A stretch of DNA of 64,000 bases from Enoplolaimus lenunculus (lineage: Eukaryota; Nematoda; Enoplea; Enoplida; Thoracostomopsidae), in assembly GCA_030248215.1 (NCBI GenBank), contig JASANG010001784.1:186001-250000 (forward strand), read 5' to 3'. A model generated the notes under the pieces. It was not told where the DNA came from and searched no databases. It worked only from the letters and a program-made list of their open reading frames with translations. Shown piece by piece: positions 52,472 to 64,000 of this stretch (positions are counted from its first letter, which is position 1; each line of letters opens with the position of its first letter). The position numbers were made by a program, and so were the translations under genes.

Positions 52472-52767
52472 TTTTTCAAAGTGGACACCGCTGATTGGTA
52501 GAAAGCTAAAAATACAAGACTGGCCGTAATCTCGTGCCATACAAACGATAAACTGTATATAAACTGAGATTATAAACATTTTCGTGCAAGCTACTTGCAA
52601 ATTAATGACACAGATTACCTCAGTTTGCAGGACGTTTCAGCTATAATAAAGCACACTTCTACGAGTTTTTAGCTTAATATTTCTGCTTGCTAGGATTTGC
52701 AGGATATAAGCTGTCAATTCTGGCCGATGAAGGTAGATTTAGTGTCGTTTAGACAAGGCAACTTGTT

Positions 52768-52905
52768 GGATTTTAGGCAGAGTGCTCGCTTAAGCATCCG
52801 TTAAGGCTGAGAGTTCGATCCCTGTTCTGGAGGCCCGATTTTCCAGCTGCTTACTTGAAAGGTCTGATGTTCCGGTTGCTACCTTGACTGACGTATTGTT
52901 AAACA
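52768..52905 (+). mobile_element. tRNA-Leu-like element, copy 2
   Basis: Shares GCAGAGTGCTCGCTTAAGCA, CTGAGAGTTCGATCC, TTTTCCAGCTGC and GGTCTGATGTTCCGGTTGCT with the copy at 19838, but its 5' acceptor half is decayed. Confidence 0.6.
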
Positions 52906-53067
52906 CTGCGCATTGTATATTTATTACATTGCATGCAGATTGCAATTAGTTCATCACAGTTTTTATGCTGTAAATTTCTAATGCAGACACTGCAAAAGAT
53001 TTACATGTGTTTGTTATAATAAAGCTGCGGCTTGTTCACTTAACCAAAGGCATATAACCGCAACCCC

Positions 53068-53390
53068 GGACTGTAGCCAGCTCACCTTGCTAGGGAGGGG
53101 CTAAAAATTTTATAGGAGGGGAATACGAGGGTGTTTGTTTACTTTACGTGCAAGGTTGAAAATTTCAGTCAATGTAAACAACAGGGGCGGAATAGTGTGA
53201 GTATGACAAGCATATTCCTAAGCCTAAGCCTAAGCCAAGCAAAGAAAAATTAGTTTAAAGCTTAAGCTTACTCTATTGCAGTCCCACAGAAACGCGTTCC
53301 GCCCCGGATGTTTACGTGGGCCAAAATTTCCAAGGAAGAAAGCAAAATGTTTTCAGGAGGTTCTGAGCCCCCTCCCTGGCTCCCGATTGC
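53068..53390 (+). mobile_element. GGCC-TAGCC element interrupted by a TTAGGC element
   Basis: Left GGACTGTAGCCAGCTCACCT; after the insertion, TTCAGGAGGTTCTGAGCCCC and TGGCTCCCGATTGCC. The insertion is the family A element at 53167-53322. Confidence 0.65.
53167..53322 (+). mobile_element. TTAGGC-core element, family A, exact 8-bp TSD, nested
   Basis: Left AGTCAATGTAAACAACAGGG, right CGGATGTTTACGTGGGCC, flanked by AAAATTTC on both sides. Its host is the GGCC-TAGCC element. Confidence 0.88.
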
Positions 53391-53907
53391 CAACGGTCCC
53401 GTTCACCTCCAATTCAGCTGAGAGTTCATTGTGTAAAATGTTACGGTAAGTTTCTTTTCGATCCGGTCAAAATTGCAGCCGAATGTGTTTGCCTTCTCAA
53501 ATACCAAATATAAAATAAATTATTCAAAATAAATTACAAAATAAGTTATTTTTTTACTTGTAAACAAATCACAAATAAATATACTGATTGACGGAAACAT
53601 TTTACACCCGGCAAAAAATGAGCCGCTATTTGTTCGTGGGATTATGTAAATCAGTTATTGTTGTTAAAATGCCTTTAGGTAAAAGTGACCTAAAATTAGG
53701 CAAAATAAAAAAAGTACGTCTCTTCAGCCCTGATATGATTTTGAGTAAAAAATGACAATTTTCATGGTTCTTCCCAAAAATGAAAGCGCACGTGGAGCAA
53801 TTGTCCACTTCCGCTCACATGTAAAGTTTTCGGTTTAGGCATAGCATTTTTTTAAAACCTAAGCCTAATCAAAATTTGGGCGGAAAGTTTACAAATTGCT
53901 TCCTATA

Positions 53908-54310
53908 GGGAGCCGAATAAGAGGAGGGAACTGATATTTATTTGGCTTCTCCAGAGGGTACGTCACAACCCGCCCTCCGCCACACTTCGTGACTGATATA
54001 TATCCTGTATCGCAATTATCCGTTGAATTAAACGTTTATTTGTCTCGTATCAAAAGTTTGAGCTATAATGCAGGATTATACTTAGGAATGTACTTATAGC
54101 AGTTAAGTATATTTTAAATTTGTGAACTCAACTTTATTTGGTCCTGGAGTCATTTATACACTACAATTAAGGATAATTGACATTTATGGAATCTAATTAG
54201 GGTTTAGAGACTCTATCCGCTTACGAACCGCTATTAGGAACACGGACTCCTATTGATTGGGACTCAAATGGGGACCCCCTCTTATTCCCCCTCTTATTCG
54301 GTTAACTGCC
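53908..54310 (+). mobile_element. GACCCGAATAAG-family element, uninterrupted copy
   Basis: Left TATAGGGAGCCGAATAAGAG, right CTCTTATTCGGTTAACTGC; interior collinear with the copy at 51764 but without the nested element. Confidence 0.75.
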
Positions 54311-55672
54311 GCAATTTTGGTGTATTGTATACCGACCGACGGTAAAAATATACGCCCCCGACGATGCTGGTTTTGCAAACAACCATGGCTGTGAAAGGTC
54401 CACGCCTATGAGCTCGTATATCCGGCAACTGACCCTACTTTATTGAAACACTGTTTTGTTAATCTCTTGAATCCCCAAAACCCAGTTTTACTACAGATAT
54501 CTTACCAAATTTAAAATTATACAAAAACGTTATTTTTGTCAAATTTTTATTCCATTTTTTGAGTTTTTCTGAAAGTCTTAATAGTTGATACCGCGCTCCT
54601 ATGGACTTCCTTCAGATAACATTTGTCGTTATTCATTTGGCGTTTGTCTGTCAGAATTGAACATGCGTTTATTATATCTCTGACACAAACTTGTAAAATC
54701 AAAACGACGTAGAGAAATATTTGAAAATTAATAAAATCTGTCAAATAAAAATATTTTGTAACAAAAAATTACTGAGATGAAAGATAATACGCCACAGTTC
54801 GGTATTGATTTCAGATTGGCTTTAAAATGTCTTAAAATCAGATTGGCACTGAAACTTTTTTTATTGTTTGACGCAATTCCGTCTTTGTTATACTCTACAA
54901 TGACATAATTGTAAGATATAAAATATCATATTTTGGTGTCAAATTTATTTTGTTAATTTTCGCTAATTTTTTCACAAAACATTCAGCCATAACGGCGAAG
55001 ATGCTGCTGCAATCGACTGTAGTTTAAACAAACTGTATATTCTGAACAAAAATTTTCGTTGTTTTATAATTTATTTCTGTCCCCTGTGGTTAATATTAAT
55101 TAATTGTTGCGTTCTTATGTTTTAATCGTAAAAAAATGACTAAAAAATGTTTCCGTCGTCAAACAAACGGTGTAAAACACCTTTTTTTGCGTTGACGTTT
55201 CAAAATTTGTAGTCCGTATGAATGCAATTAGCCAAACCTGAAATTATTGTTTTTAAAACCTTACAGATATACCAACACGTTTGGGTTATAATTAGGTAAT
55301 ATCACAATTGGCAGATATGGTTTCGGTAAAGCGACGACGTTGGTCTCTATCCAGACCTGGACAATTTTTTACAAGATCGAGAACCGGAGTTTCGTTTTCG
55401 TGGAATTTTAAGCACTTTGCGGATCGCGGAGCAAGTTGGTAGGGTCGGCAGAACGGCTACAGCTTAACCACTGTTTCCAAGTAGTGTCGGTCAGTAGGCA
55501 ATTTCTGGCGGATAAAGCTTTAAACCGCACTCAGACAATCCTTACACCAGTTTTGCTGAAATTGAATTTTACATTGGGATATATTACAATTATGCTTACC
55601 TGATGTTTTTTAAGCTAAACTTTAATCGGAATTGCTTTGATCTAAGCGCATTTAACATACATTATTACAAAC

Positions 55673-55906
55673 TACACTGTAAATTTAAGTGAGTTGATTA
55701 TAACTCAGAATGAGTTGAATCACTCAGTCTGAGTTAGGACTGTTAGAACTTATAATTCTGAGTTGATTCAACCCATTCTGATTTAATTAATCAACTCACA
55801 CAGTGTCAACTCAACTCAGAGTGAGTTAATGTTTAGTGATATTAATTCAAAAATAACCTCCTCGCTAGCTGAATTGATTAATCAACTCACTGGAATTTAC
55901 AGTGTA
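55673..55906 (+). mobile_element. ACTGTAAATT near-palindromic element
   Basis: Ends TACACTGTAAATTTAAGTGA and TGGAATTTACAGTGTA. Confidence 0.78.
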
Positions 55907-57139
55907 GCAAATAAATACGTTGAACATATATAGTTTTGTTGAACATTGTGGTTGTACGCAGGGGTGTAACCAGATGGAAGGAAGCGGCTGCGATGGCCCC
56001 CTCAATGGTTTGCAAAAAAAATTTCCAAAAACTTTTTTCAGTCGAAAACTTACACGAATCGGTTCTTTGAGTTCGTTCAAAATGTTTGTCTGGTTTCTCG
56101 CTCGTTTCGCTAGAGAGTTTTTTCACTCTGTAGTAAGCAAGATTTTAGTAAAACGAACTCGAGTTGCGCGAACCGCAAGGGGAGTGGACAGGTTATATGG
56201 GGCTCGATGGACAATATGGACGTCACGGTGACCGGCAGGATGGGGGGTTTGCGAACTGTAATTTTGTCCCTGCACAGAAACCTACCAATACTAAAAGGTT
56301 ACTTTAAATAGTCCACTCTGGTCAAACACCCGAATGCCAGTTTTGAAGGCGTGCAACACTATGCCTGATATGGTTTATTCTAAGATGTGTGAATGTTTGC
56401 CAGTTTTAGCCATGACCGTGAATAGTTTCGTCCACACAACCCCGGCCGCAAGGATCGGCGAAACCGGCCCCTGCGTTGGAAAATAAAATCCATTTTAAAA
56501 CCATCCTTGGATCCAAAAATGAACCTATTTTTGCCAAGGTCGAACACGAAAAATGGACCTGGACTGTCCCTCGCTCAGTGTTTCTGAATATTAAGTAACG
56601 GTAGTTTTTTTCAAAATATGCTCGCTTCATTTTGGTCCGGGCGTCTGTTTAAAATCGATTTTTTGAGTCATGGCTGCTGTTCACACTTCCGTATACATCA
56701 GGTTTTAATTGAATCAAACCTGCCTGTTCCGCTGGCGAATCTAAACAGGAGCATCCATACACAGGCTCGCTCGACAGAAATCAAATCCAAAACTTGAATG
56801 GTACGATTGCGTTAAAAAATTGCGTTTGACCTCTCGGTCGCTTCGCTCACGAGCTTTTTTTTGTTCACTGTTCACTCGGCGTCCCCACATTGGAAATTGT
56901 TGGATTTGCTGCTTCTGGTTTGGACCGCCAGTGGCTACGTTGAATTTCGTGGTTTATAAATCTCGAAGGGATTTGAAATTTTACAACTAATCTCAAACGC
57001 TTGTTTGACAAATTCAGGCGAGTAACAAAAATTTAAATAAATTTAAGTCGCAAAGTGCGAGCAAGTGTGTTATCCAGCCAGGCTGTCAAAGGCAATTGCC
57101 CACTACGGACAGGGATCAAAACCAAAATTCTTCAAATTA

Positions 57140-57440
57140 TGCAAACTAGTATAATCCGTAGTTGCACACATGTGCAATTCACTTAATACACACAGTGTTT
57201 TGACATATGTTTAGAAGGATTTGTTCAAACAAGTCTGTACTTAAATCTTAAAACTTGACATACATGATAAATATACGCATAAAGCAAACAGGCTTCGCCT
57301 TATACAGTAACAACACAAAGAAAAAGTAAACAACAATCGTATATCGCCACAATTTTTCGCTTAGAAGTATAAAAGCAAATTTGCATACGGAAAACAATCT
57401 GCTGGAATGCTGCCAAAAATACGTATGTGGAATGTTCCAG
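57140..57440 (+). repeat. Dispersed repeat, partner of 51045-51310
   Basis: Shares ACATGTGCAA, TTGACATATGTTTAGAAGGA, CTTAGAAGTATAAAAGCAAA and AATCTGCTGGAATGCTGCC with the copy upstream of the GPCR, then ATACGTATGTGG as in other fragments. Confidence 0.65.
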
Positions 57441-58255
57441 CTTATATATTTCTTATACTTCTTTAATCCAACGTTAGTATGCTGAATCTGATTAGAAAAA
57501 TTAACAACAAACTATTTAAAGTTATTAAACTAAACAAACATCGCGGACTCTGGAACTATACGATGGACAACTGCAAGCCATTATATTTGTGCGCATCGAC
57601 TTTGCAGGCCCTTAGCCAGATCACCTTGCTGATGGAGCTAACAAAGTTTCAGGAGGGGCATACAAGGGTTTTCGACGACTTACAAGCAAGGTTGAAAAAT
57701 TTCTAAAGAGGGCCAAAATTTTTGAGGGGGGGGGAGCGAGCCCCCCTTGGATATGAACCTGCTACTATGTTCACTGTAGCAAAATGTGACGGAGAGTGTG
57801 AAAAATATTGCTGAAAATACACGACGGGGAAATAAGCGTTCATTGAAACTACTCAACTCTGTTTTCCAACTTAAGTTGAAAATCGGTTTCAGTCAGAGGT
57901 TGAGCTGAGTTCGCGGCTCTGCAATCCAGCCAAAGTGGTACAATCGTGGGAATATTGATTTACGTCCCACGACTTAAATTTTGACGTGTTTTCAAACTCT
58001 CATATCTCAAAACCCTGATTCCTGAAATTGAGCATAAAATCGGTCGAGTTTCATTAAACGGCCAGGGTCCATAAAATCGTCGTGTCGCATTTTGGAATTC
58101 AGAGAAACACAACCGATAACTAAGCTTATTTGGGCACATAAGCTTGTAAACAAACTTGCTACCGTTTGCAAACGAAGGTGTATAATTGTAACAGTGTCTA
58201 GAATTCAAAATTGTCCCGTAGGCAACTTTAGTTCCACGAAAACTGTCAATTTTCA

Positions 58256-58522
58256 GGTTCATGTAAAGATCAGGGGCGGTACGCTTTTCTGTGGGAGTAG
58301 AGTAGAGTAAGCTTAAGCTTTAGACTTATTTTTAGCTTGGCATTGAGTTAGGCTTACGCTTAGGCTTAGGAATAAACTCACTCTTAGGCTTAGGCTTAGG
58401 CTTAGAGATAAACTCACTCCTAGGCTTAGGCTTACGATTAGGAATAAACTCACTCTTAGGCTTAGGCTTTGGCTTAAGAACATGCTTATAATACTGTTCC
58501 GCCCCTGTTCCTTGCATTGGCC
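58256..58522 (+). mobile_element. TTAGGC-core element, family A
   Basis: Left GGTTCATGTAAAGATCAGGG, right CTGTTCCTTGCATTGGCC. Core has three blocks separated by GATAAACTCACTC / GAATAAACTCACTC. Flanks AATTTTCA / TGTTTTCA match in 6 of 8. Confidence 0.8.
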
Positions 58523-58645
58523 TGTTTTCAAAACGCCGTGGAAATGAACAAATTTTGATGTATGCTCACGTTGAAATTCTAACCAAGTAAGTAAGTCAAA
58601 TATCATAAGACTCAGATATTTAAGAGGTTTATACTTTCTACATAC

Positions 58646-58876
58646 ACACTGTAAATTCCAGTGAGTTGATTTTAACTCAGAATGAGTTGAATCCGCTCAG
58701 GAGTCTGAGCTCTGAATTAGGTCTTTCAGAACTCTAAATTCTGAATTGAATTAACTCATTGTGACTTAATTAATACTCAGAGCGAGTTAAGGTTTACTGT
58801 TTTTAATTCAGGAATAACCAGAAATGACTAATGCGCTCTCTGAGTTGATTAATCAAGTCATCGGAATTTACAGTGT
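58646..58876 (+). mobile_element. ACTGTAAATT near-palindromic element
   Basis: Ends ACACTGTAAATTCCAGTGAG and CGGAATTTACAGTGTA. Confidence 0.78.
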
Positions 58877-59268
58877 ACGAACTCCTATAAACTCGGATAT
58901 AAACTCTTCTTGATTCAAACTAAACAGAATGTGAAACGTTTTGGTACTAAACAGAATACTAAAAATTCACTCAATTGTTCTCATTAAAAATGGGGGCGTT
59001 TGGGACTTTAGTCACAGGTGTGCCCAGACATGAACCCCCAGAGCAGTCGGTGGGAAAAATTTGCGACTCACCATAAAAAATTGACAATGCCTTGTGTAGT
59101 AGGTATTTTCCATTATTTCTATTTTGTATTCAAGCGGTTATAATAAATATAATTTGAAAAAATCGCCGTCTTTGAGTTTCAAACAAACTGAACCTGTGAA
59201 GCTGGAATTTCAACGGATTTTCAAACCAATCCCCTGCTGTCAAAAACAACAAATGTGTGCAACATTTC

Positions 59269-59492
59269 GGCCAATGTAAACAACAGGGGCGGAACAGTAT
59301 TTTAAGCCTAAGCCTAAGCATAAGCCTAAGCCTAAGCCTAAGCCTTAGCCTAAGCGTAAGCCTAAGCGTAAGAATCGATTTCTTCCTAAGCCTAAGTCTA
59401 AGCCTAAGCCATGCAAAAAATTAGTCTAAAGCTAAGCTTATTCTATTGCAGTCCCACAGAAAAACGTTCCGCCTCTGATCTTTATATGGGCC
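59269..59492 (+). mobile_element. TTAGGC-core element, family A
   Basis: Left GGCCAATGTAAACAACAGGG, right CTGATCTTTATATGGGCC, flanked by AACATTTC / GACATTTC (7/8). Core of about ten CCTAAG units. Confidence 0.85.
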
Positions 59493-60599
59493 GACATTTC
59501 GATGTGAAACATTTCCTGGTCCAAATGTTACAGTACTTACCTTTCACCATTGCTGGTAAATAGATGCTATATACATTTGAGAATGCGGGGCAGTGGCACC
59601 CCAGGGTTCTGGCAAAATCCATCTGTCTTGTGAATTCAAAAAAATTATTACGCGTTTAATTGACGCTTATTTGGCGTCGAATTGTGCCCCTGTGTATGTT
59701 TACTCGGTAAGCCGACCCGACCCTGTTCAATGTTGTACAAGGGGCTCATCTCAAAAGCGGGGGGTACTCACCCAAAATGAATGTTGTCACCCTTGTTACT
59801 CTTATTTTGATGAAATAGCGTTACAGTGTATTCATTTTTTTCCCTTTACTAAAATTAAATTCTGTTTGACATCTATGGCGCATAGGGAGTCTTGTGTCTA
59901 TTAGGCTTAATAACACTTTTGTGCGTTTTTCTCAGAATATATATATGCTTATAATCTGCCTCTGAACAGTTTGAATTTTTAATGAAATATATTGACAAAT
60001 GTCTATTTGAAAACACATATTTTTCGCATGCTCGTAGCCTCTCAGAGGGGTGCAAAACTAGCTTAACCTGTATCATTTTGGAGGTTTAACAGAAAAGTTT
60101 TCGCTTCGCAGGCAATGCTTTATGAAATTGCATCCTAACAGCAACAGCGGAAAGGTTGTTGCGATTACTGTAAAGCAGCAAAAACTGTAATTATCGCACT
60201 TTGCTTGTGAGCCATCAGAAATGCTTACATGCTTGTGCTGCCAAATTTTAAGTCTTTTCCGCTTCAAAATGTTAAGTTTCCTACGGAATTATTACTACGG
60301 TGTTGTTATTTTCAAGGTTTTAATTTAGACTAACGTACCCTACCTCATCCAGAACTATAATACGAAACGAGTTATTCACTGTAATAGTTATTTTCGCTCT
60401 GTTAAAGTTCATTGTTTCATTACAGTCGTGTTGTGAACACGTATTTGTTTCTTAGCTAAGTAGTTGTTCAAAATTTACTTAGCTAAGCGATACTAAAATG
60501 TTAAAGAAAAATGTAGAGTTGTCTCAATTGAAGGGTTCCTTAAAGTCTGTCCCATCCAAAATGTTAGACCATAGTAAAATCTAAACGGATATCCAGAGT

Positions 60600-61055
60600 G
60601 ACATATTGCCCACGGGTGTCCGCGGGTATCCGCGCTTACCCGCGGGTAAACGCGAGTCGGGCAAAGAATTTAAGGCGCAGGTATACCCGCGGGTAAGGAT
60701 TTTTATCCCGCGGGTAAAAAAATTCAGTTTTTAGCCGCGGCAATCTTTTAAGTTTTAAGGTGGAAAACCAACGCTATTTGCTGCACGTGCTTTATATTGA
60801 GTTGGGTTTGAAATTTTGTTGTTTCTACTAAAAATTTCATTTGTAATATTCATTGCAGGCATATCGCAAAACTTCATTAAACCGCAAATCACCAGCAATC
60901 TTTAAAATACCGGTTTAACTTCAAGCGCGTGTGAAAAACAGGTCGTGGGTAGATCTTCTTTGCTCGGGTTACCCGCGGGTAAAAAAAAATTTGTTTGCGT
61001 GGGTCAAGCGCGGGTCGGGTAAACAAATCCGTACCCACTTTCCACTCGGCGGCCA
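60600..61055 (-). mobile_element. ACCCGCGGGT-rich dispersed element, copy 3
   Basis: Ends carry CACGGGTGTCCGCGGGTATC and GCGGGTCGGGTAAACAAATC; interior AACTTCATTAAACCGCAAAT and AGTTGGGTTTGAAATTTTGT are the reverse complement of parts of copies 1 and 2. Confidence 0.6.
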
Positions 61056-61480
61056 TCCATACCCCTACGTGTGTTAAATTGCAATTTTACCTAATTTAGT
61101 AACAAATAAATTGCAAAAATTTTGAAACTTAACCCGAATTAGACTTAGTGCACGGGACTTACATATTTGATATTCTTGCAACCAAGTACAGTAAACCCTG
61201 CTTATACAGTAAAGTCTGTAAATTAAAATCTGTTACTAAAGGCTCCTGATTAAGCAAACTTTAAGTTATTTAATGTTAACATCGGAAATAGACGTATATC
61301 AGCTACCGACCTAAACGCGGATCAAACGGATGTTGCGGAGATAACCAGTAGCTTTCTTTTATTAGAACATTCTTACTAAGAAAGATATAATTTTTACTTA
61401 TGTGCCTCTGTAATTGCGTTTGGCTTCTAGCTCGTTTCGTTAGCAAGGTTTTGTTTACAATATATAGAAAGCCTGATACA

Positions 61481-61633
61481 GGCCAGTAGCCAGCTCACCT
61501 TGCTAGGGGGGTTAAAACTTTTCAGGAGGGGCATTCAAGGCTTTTAGTTACAAGCAAGGTTGAAATCTTTCTAGGAGGGCCAAAATTTTCCAGGGTGGCT
61601 GAGCTTCCCCTGCCCGCCTCTTGGCTACGGGCC
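61481..61633 (+). mobile_element. GGCC-CGTAGCC inverted-end element
   Basis: Left GGCCAGTAGCCAGCTCACCT, right CTCTTGGCTACGGGCC. Inner TTTCAGGAGGGGCATTCAAG and AGGAGGGCCAAAATTTTCCA. Sister copies at 1270-1428, 11079-11248, 53068-53390 and 57608-57755. Confidence 0.7.
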
Positions 61634-63237
61634 CGACCTGGTATATATGTTTGTAGCAACTATCACCAGTTAGAGATGGGTTTTCAAACCAGTTACCAGA
61701 GCTTGGTTTACTTACGTACAATAAACTCGGACTTGTTTAGTAGCCAATAAACTGTAAGCTGTTTGAAATTTGATAGACGTTTAATTACACCGTTCAAATT
61801 TTGCAAAACCTCCCACCAAACACGTTATACAAACTCCAATTCACAATCAATAAACTTTTTTAAAATATAAATTAAAATTATTTAATCTTAATTTGTCTGC
61901 ACAGTATAACCTTTAATTTTTAGCTTCAATTTCATCCATTTATTACGGTAAGCCAATCCGCAATATATAGCACTTAATTTTGGTTTTGATCCCTGTTGAG
62001 GATATACTGGCCTGGTTTGTCCGCCCTCGGTCCTGCCTGTGAAATAGGCTTTATTTTTAGCTTTAATCCACACAGCTTAAACCTAAGCAAATGTAACTAA
62101 CGAATAGTTATTTAACAACACAAGATGAAAGTAATGCATTTACTGGAAAATCAGGTATCAAACCGCTTGCAGGTCAAAATTATAATCAAACGAAATGCCT
62201 ATATTTCTTGAACAAAAAACTGTAAAAAAATATTTAAAATTGTCTTAAAATTACTTAAAATGAAAATGAAAATATTTCTCGTGTGGATTTAGAAAAAAAT
62301 GTCCCAAAAATCGCGTTTTTAATATAACAAGAAAAATGATAATAATTTACTGCTGTTAAAATTACATTTGAAATCGACCGAAAGTTAAAATTGTAATAAA
62401 CCTGAGTTGTTCAGGCCTGAGCTTAAGAGAACTGCAAAAATTAAAATATTATAAAATACAGATATTATAATTCTATTTTCGATATCGCAAAAATTTGGTT
62501 TAATAATTCAATATTAATAAATTACTGCTGCTAACACAAGATTTCAAACCGTCCGTGAAATTCGGAATTTATAATCAACCGAATTCCTCTGTGGCTAAAC
62601 TGAAAAATTTGAAAATTAAAATATTTTAAAATTACTTAAAATAGAAATTAAAAAAGTTCACCGGCGATTACAGCCGCTGCTAGGGGGGAGGTATCGCCTG
62701 AACGACACCTCTCCTGACATTTCAACCCCCCGGCCAATTTAATATTTATCGATAGCATTCATCAGTGTGAAGAAAATATATCTTACCCACCGTCTCTATG
62801 AAGGACCCTACCCCATATACAAACGATATTGAGTTGCGAATTCGTTCCCGATATTAAAATTTAGATAAAGTGATTAATTTCACTGTCATAAGCCGTCATT
62901 TAAATAATCCACTGCTTCAAAACGCAATACTGATGCCTTCAGGCCATTTTAGCACTTTATCATCGCAAACGCTTGTTTTGAAAGCTATCAATTTGAATTT
63001 TGCATATAATACCTTGTGCCCGCATCATGGATAAATAGATTAATCGAATCTGAATAGGCTTATCACAAGTTGAACTGGGGTCCCCGAAAATACGTTTTTG
63101 ATTTTAAAAAATTTTCACATTTTTCAACTCCAACGAAATTAAAATTAAGCTGTTATGAAATAGTTTTTCATTAAAATTTATTACATAATTGCATTATGTT
63201 GCAGTAACCTTGTATTGGTATTTGTTACAGATATCGT

Positions 63238-63439
63238 GGCCAATGTTACTTTAAGGGGCGTAACAGTAGATTAAGCGTATTCCTACGGCTAAGCCTAACC
63301 CTTAGCGTTGCAAGAATGTGTTCCTCAGTCAGGGCCTAAGCCTAAGCCTAGGTCTAAGCAAAAAATGCAATCTAAAATGTAATCTGACTCTTTTATAGAC
63401 CTACCAGTAACCTGGACCTTCTTTAAAGTAACATGGGCC
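63238..63439 (+). mobile_element. TTAGGC-core element, family B
   Basis: Left GGCCAATGTTACTTTAAGGG, right CTTTAAAGTAACATGGGCC, flanked by GATATCGT / GATATCGC (7/8). Confidence 0.85.
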
Positions 63440-64000
63440 GATATCGCAGTAGTTTCCGGTTTTATAACGTATAGACATTTTTGATAACATCTACCTAAAC
63501 ATCACAACGACGGCGTTAATGTAATAGCGGTTATGAAAGAGCAATTGAAAAGCACCGGCCGACCCAGCCACGCCCGGCGGATGTTAGTAGCCGGCCTGCC
63601 CAGCCCATTCAGTCTAGACCGTACGCCGTTTATCCTAATAACTGAAACTTTTTTGGCTTCAACCCAACGCTTACGTACATGTAAACTTTTTACGATTATT
63701 TTTTTGAAAAGTCAACAAGGTTTTTAGAATGATTCTAAACATAGGATTCTGTTATGCTGACGGAAAACTTCGGTGGGAAACGTCTGTAAGAGACGGCCAT
63801 CAGTCTTCCATAGTAAGAGGGGTCGTACTCAACCTTTATGCCCCCCCCACTTGGGGGAGGGGTCTCGAGCTTCTGTTGAGCCTCACAATTTGAGCTCATA
63901 TTCTGACATGATTAATGTTAAAATTGAATTCAACTTCTCGCTTGCTTCGCTCGTGTCGTTTTTATTTATTTTCTAAAAACTTAAACTATAAAACCGTTTA

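Larger units (their letters stand above)
52472..64000. other. Right-hand intergenic region
   Basis: No gene recognised. Elements not listed elsewhere: tRNA-Leu-like copy (52768-52905), diverged near-palindrome (55673-55906), GGCC-TAGCC relative (57608-57755), ACCCGCGGGT copy 3 (60600-61055, minus), and dispersed CTCGCTTCGCTC-type repeat scraps (about 56100, 56840, 61430, 63940). Stretches 54310-55670, 55910-57130, 59500-60590 and 61700-63230 are AT-rich to mixed and show nothing I can assign; all open frames there are short and without domain signatures. Confidence 0.6.

Overview
The window is AT-rich animal nuclear DNA holding two recognisable protein-coding genes in a sea of short inverted-repeat elements. 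Spliceosomal GT-AG introns, a secreted multi-thrombospondin matrix protein and an FMRFamide-receptor-like GPCR point to an invertebrate bilaterian. The FMRFamide-receptor-like family makes a protostome my weak preference, but I cannot name the phylum.

Region 1 (120-40441, + strand) is the 3' part of a large ADAMTS-like gene of the punctin group (vertebrate ADAMTSL1/ADAMTSL3, nematode madd-4, fly nolo). I could chain 21 exons with matching phases into 3582 nt (1193 residues plus stop). The order is ADAMTS Cys-rich domain, seven TSP1 repeats, one Ig domain, a basic Pro-rich linker, three TSP1 repeats and a PLAC domain. The 5' exons lie upstream of the window. The spacer domain normally found after the Cys-rich domain is absent. 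Exon 20 either splices to the PLAC exon at 40179, as in the vertebrate proteins, or reads on through a 215-codon open frame to a stop at 35287, giving a second C-terminus without PLAC. Introns range from 142 bp to 16.1 kb.

Region 2 (40442-47867) is a repeat-filled intergenic space. Region 3 (47868-50969, - strand) is an intronless 1033-residue class A GPCR of the FMRFamide/FRPR type. It has a Gln-rich third intracellular loop, a C-tail of about 445 residues, and a TM3 motif reading D-C-F instead of D/E-R-Y. Region 4 (50970-64000) contains only repeats and unassigned AT-rich DNA.

The repeats are mostly non-autonomous DNA-transposon derivatives. Two families have 8-bp target duplications and carry a (TTAGGC)n core identical to the nematode telomere unit. 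Three families use TA sites: D (nearly palindromic), E, and a single hairpin at 8024-8234. One family has Harbinger-like TWA sites. One family has inverted ends around a tRNA-Gly(CCC)-like sequence, and another carries a tRNA-Leu(UAA)-like sequence. A 2-kb long-inverted-repeat element makes up almost all of one intron. Several copies are nested, which orders their insertions. I found no transposase, reverse transcriptase or viral gene, so the movers of these elements lie elsewhere.
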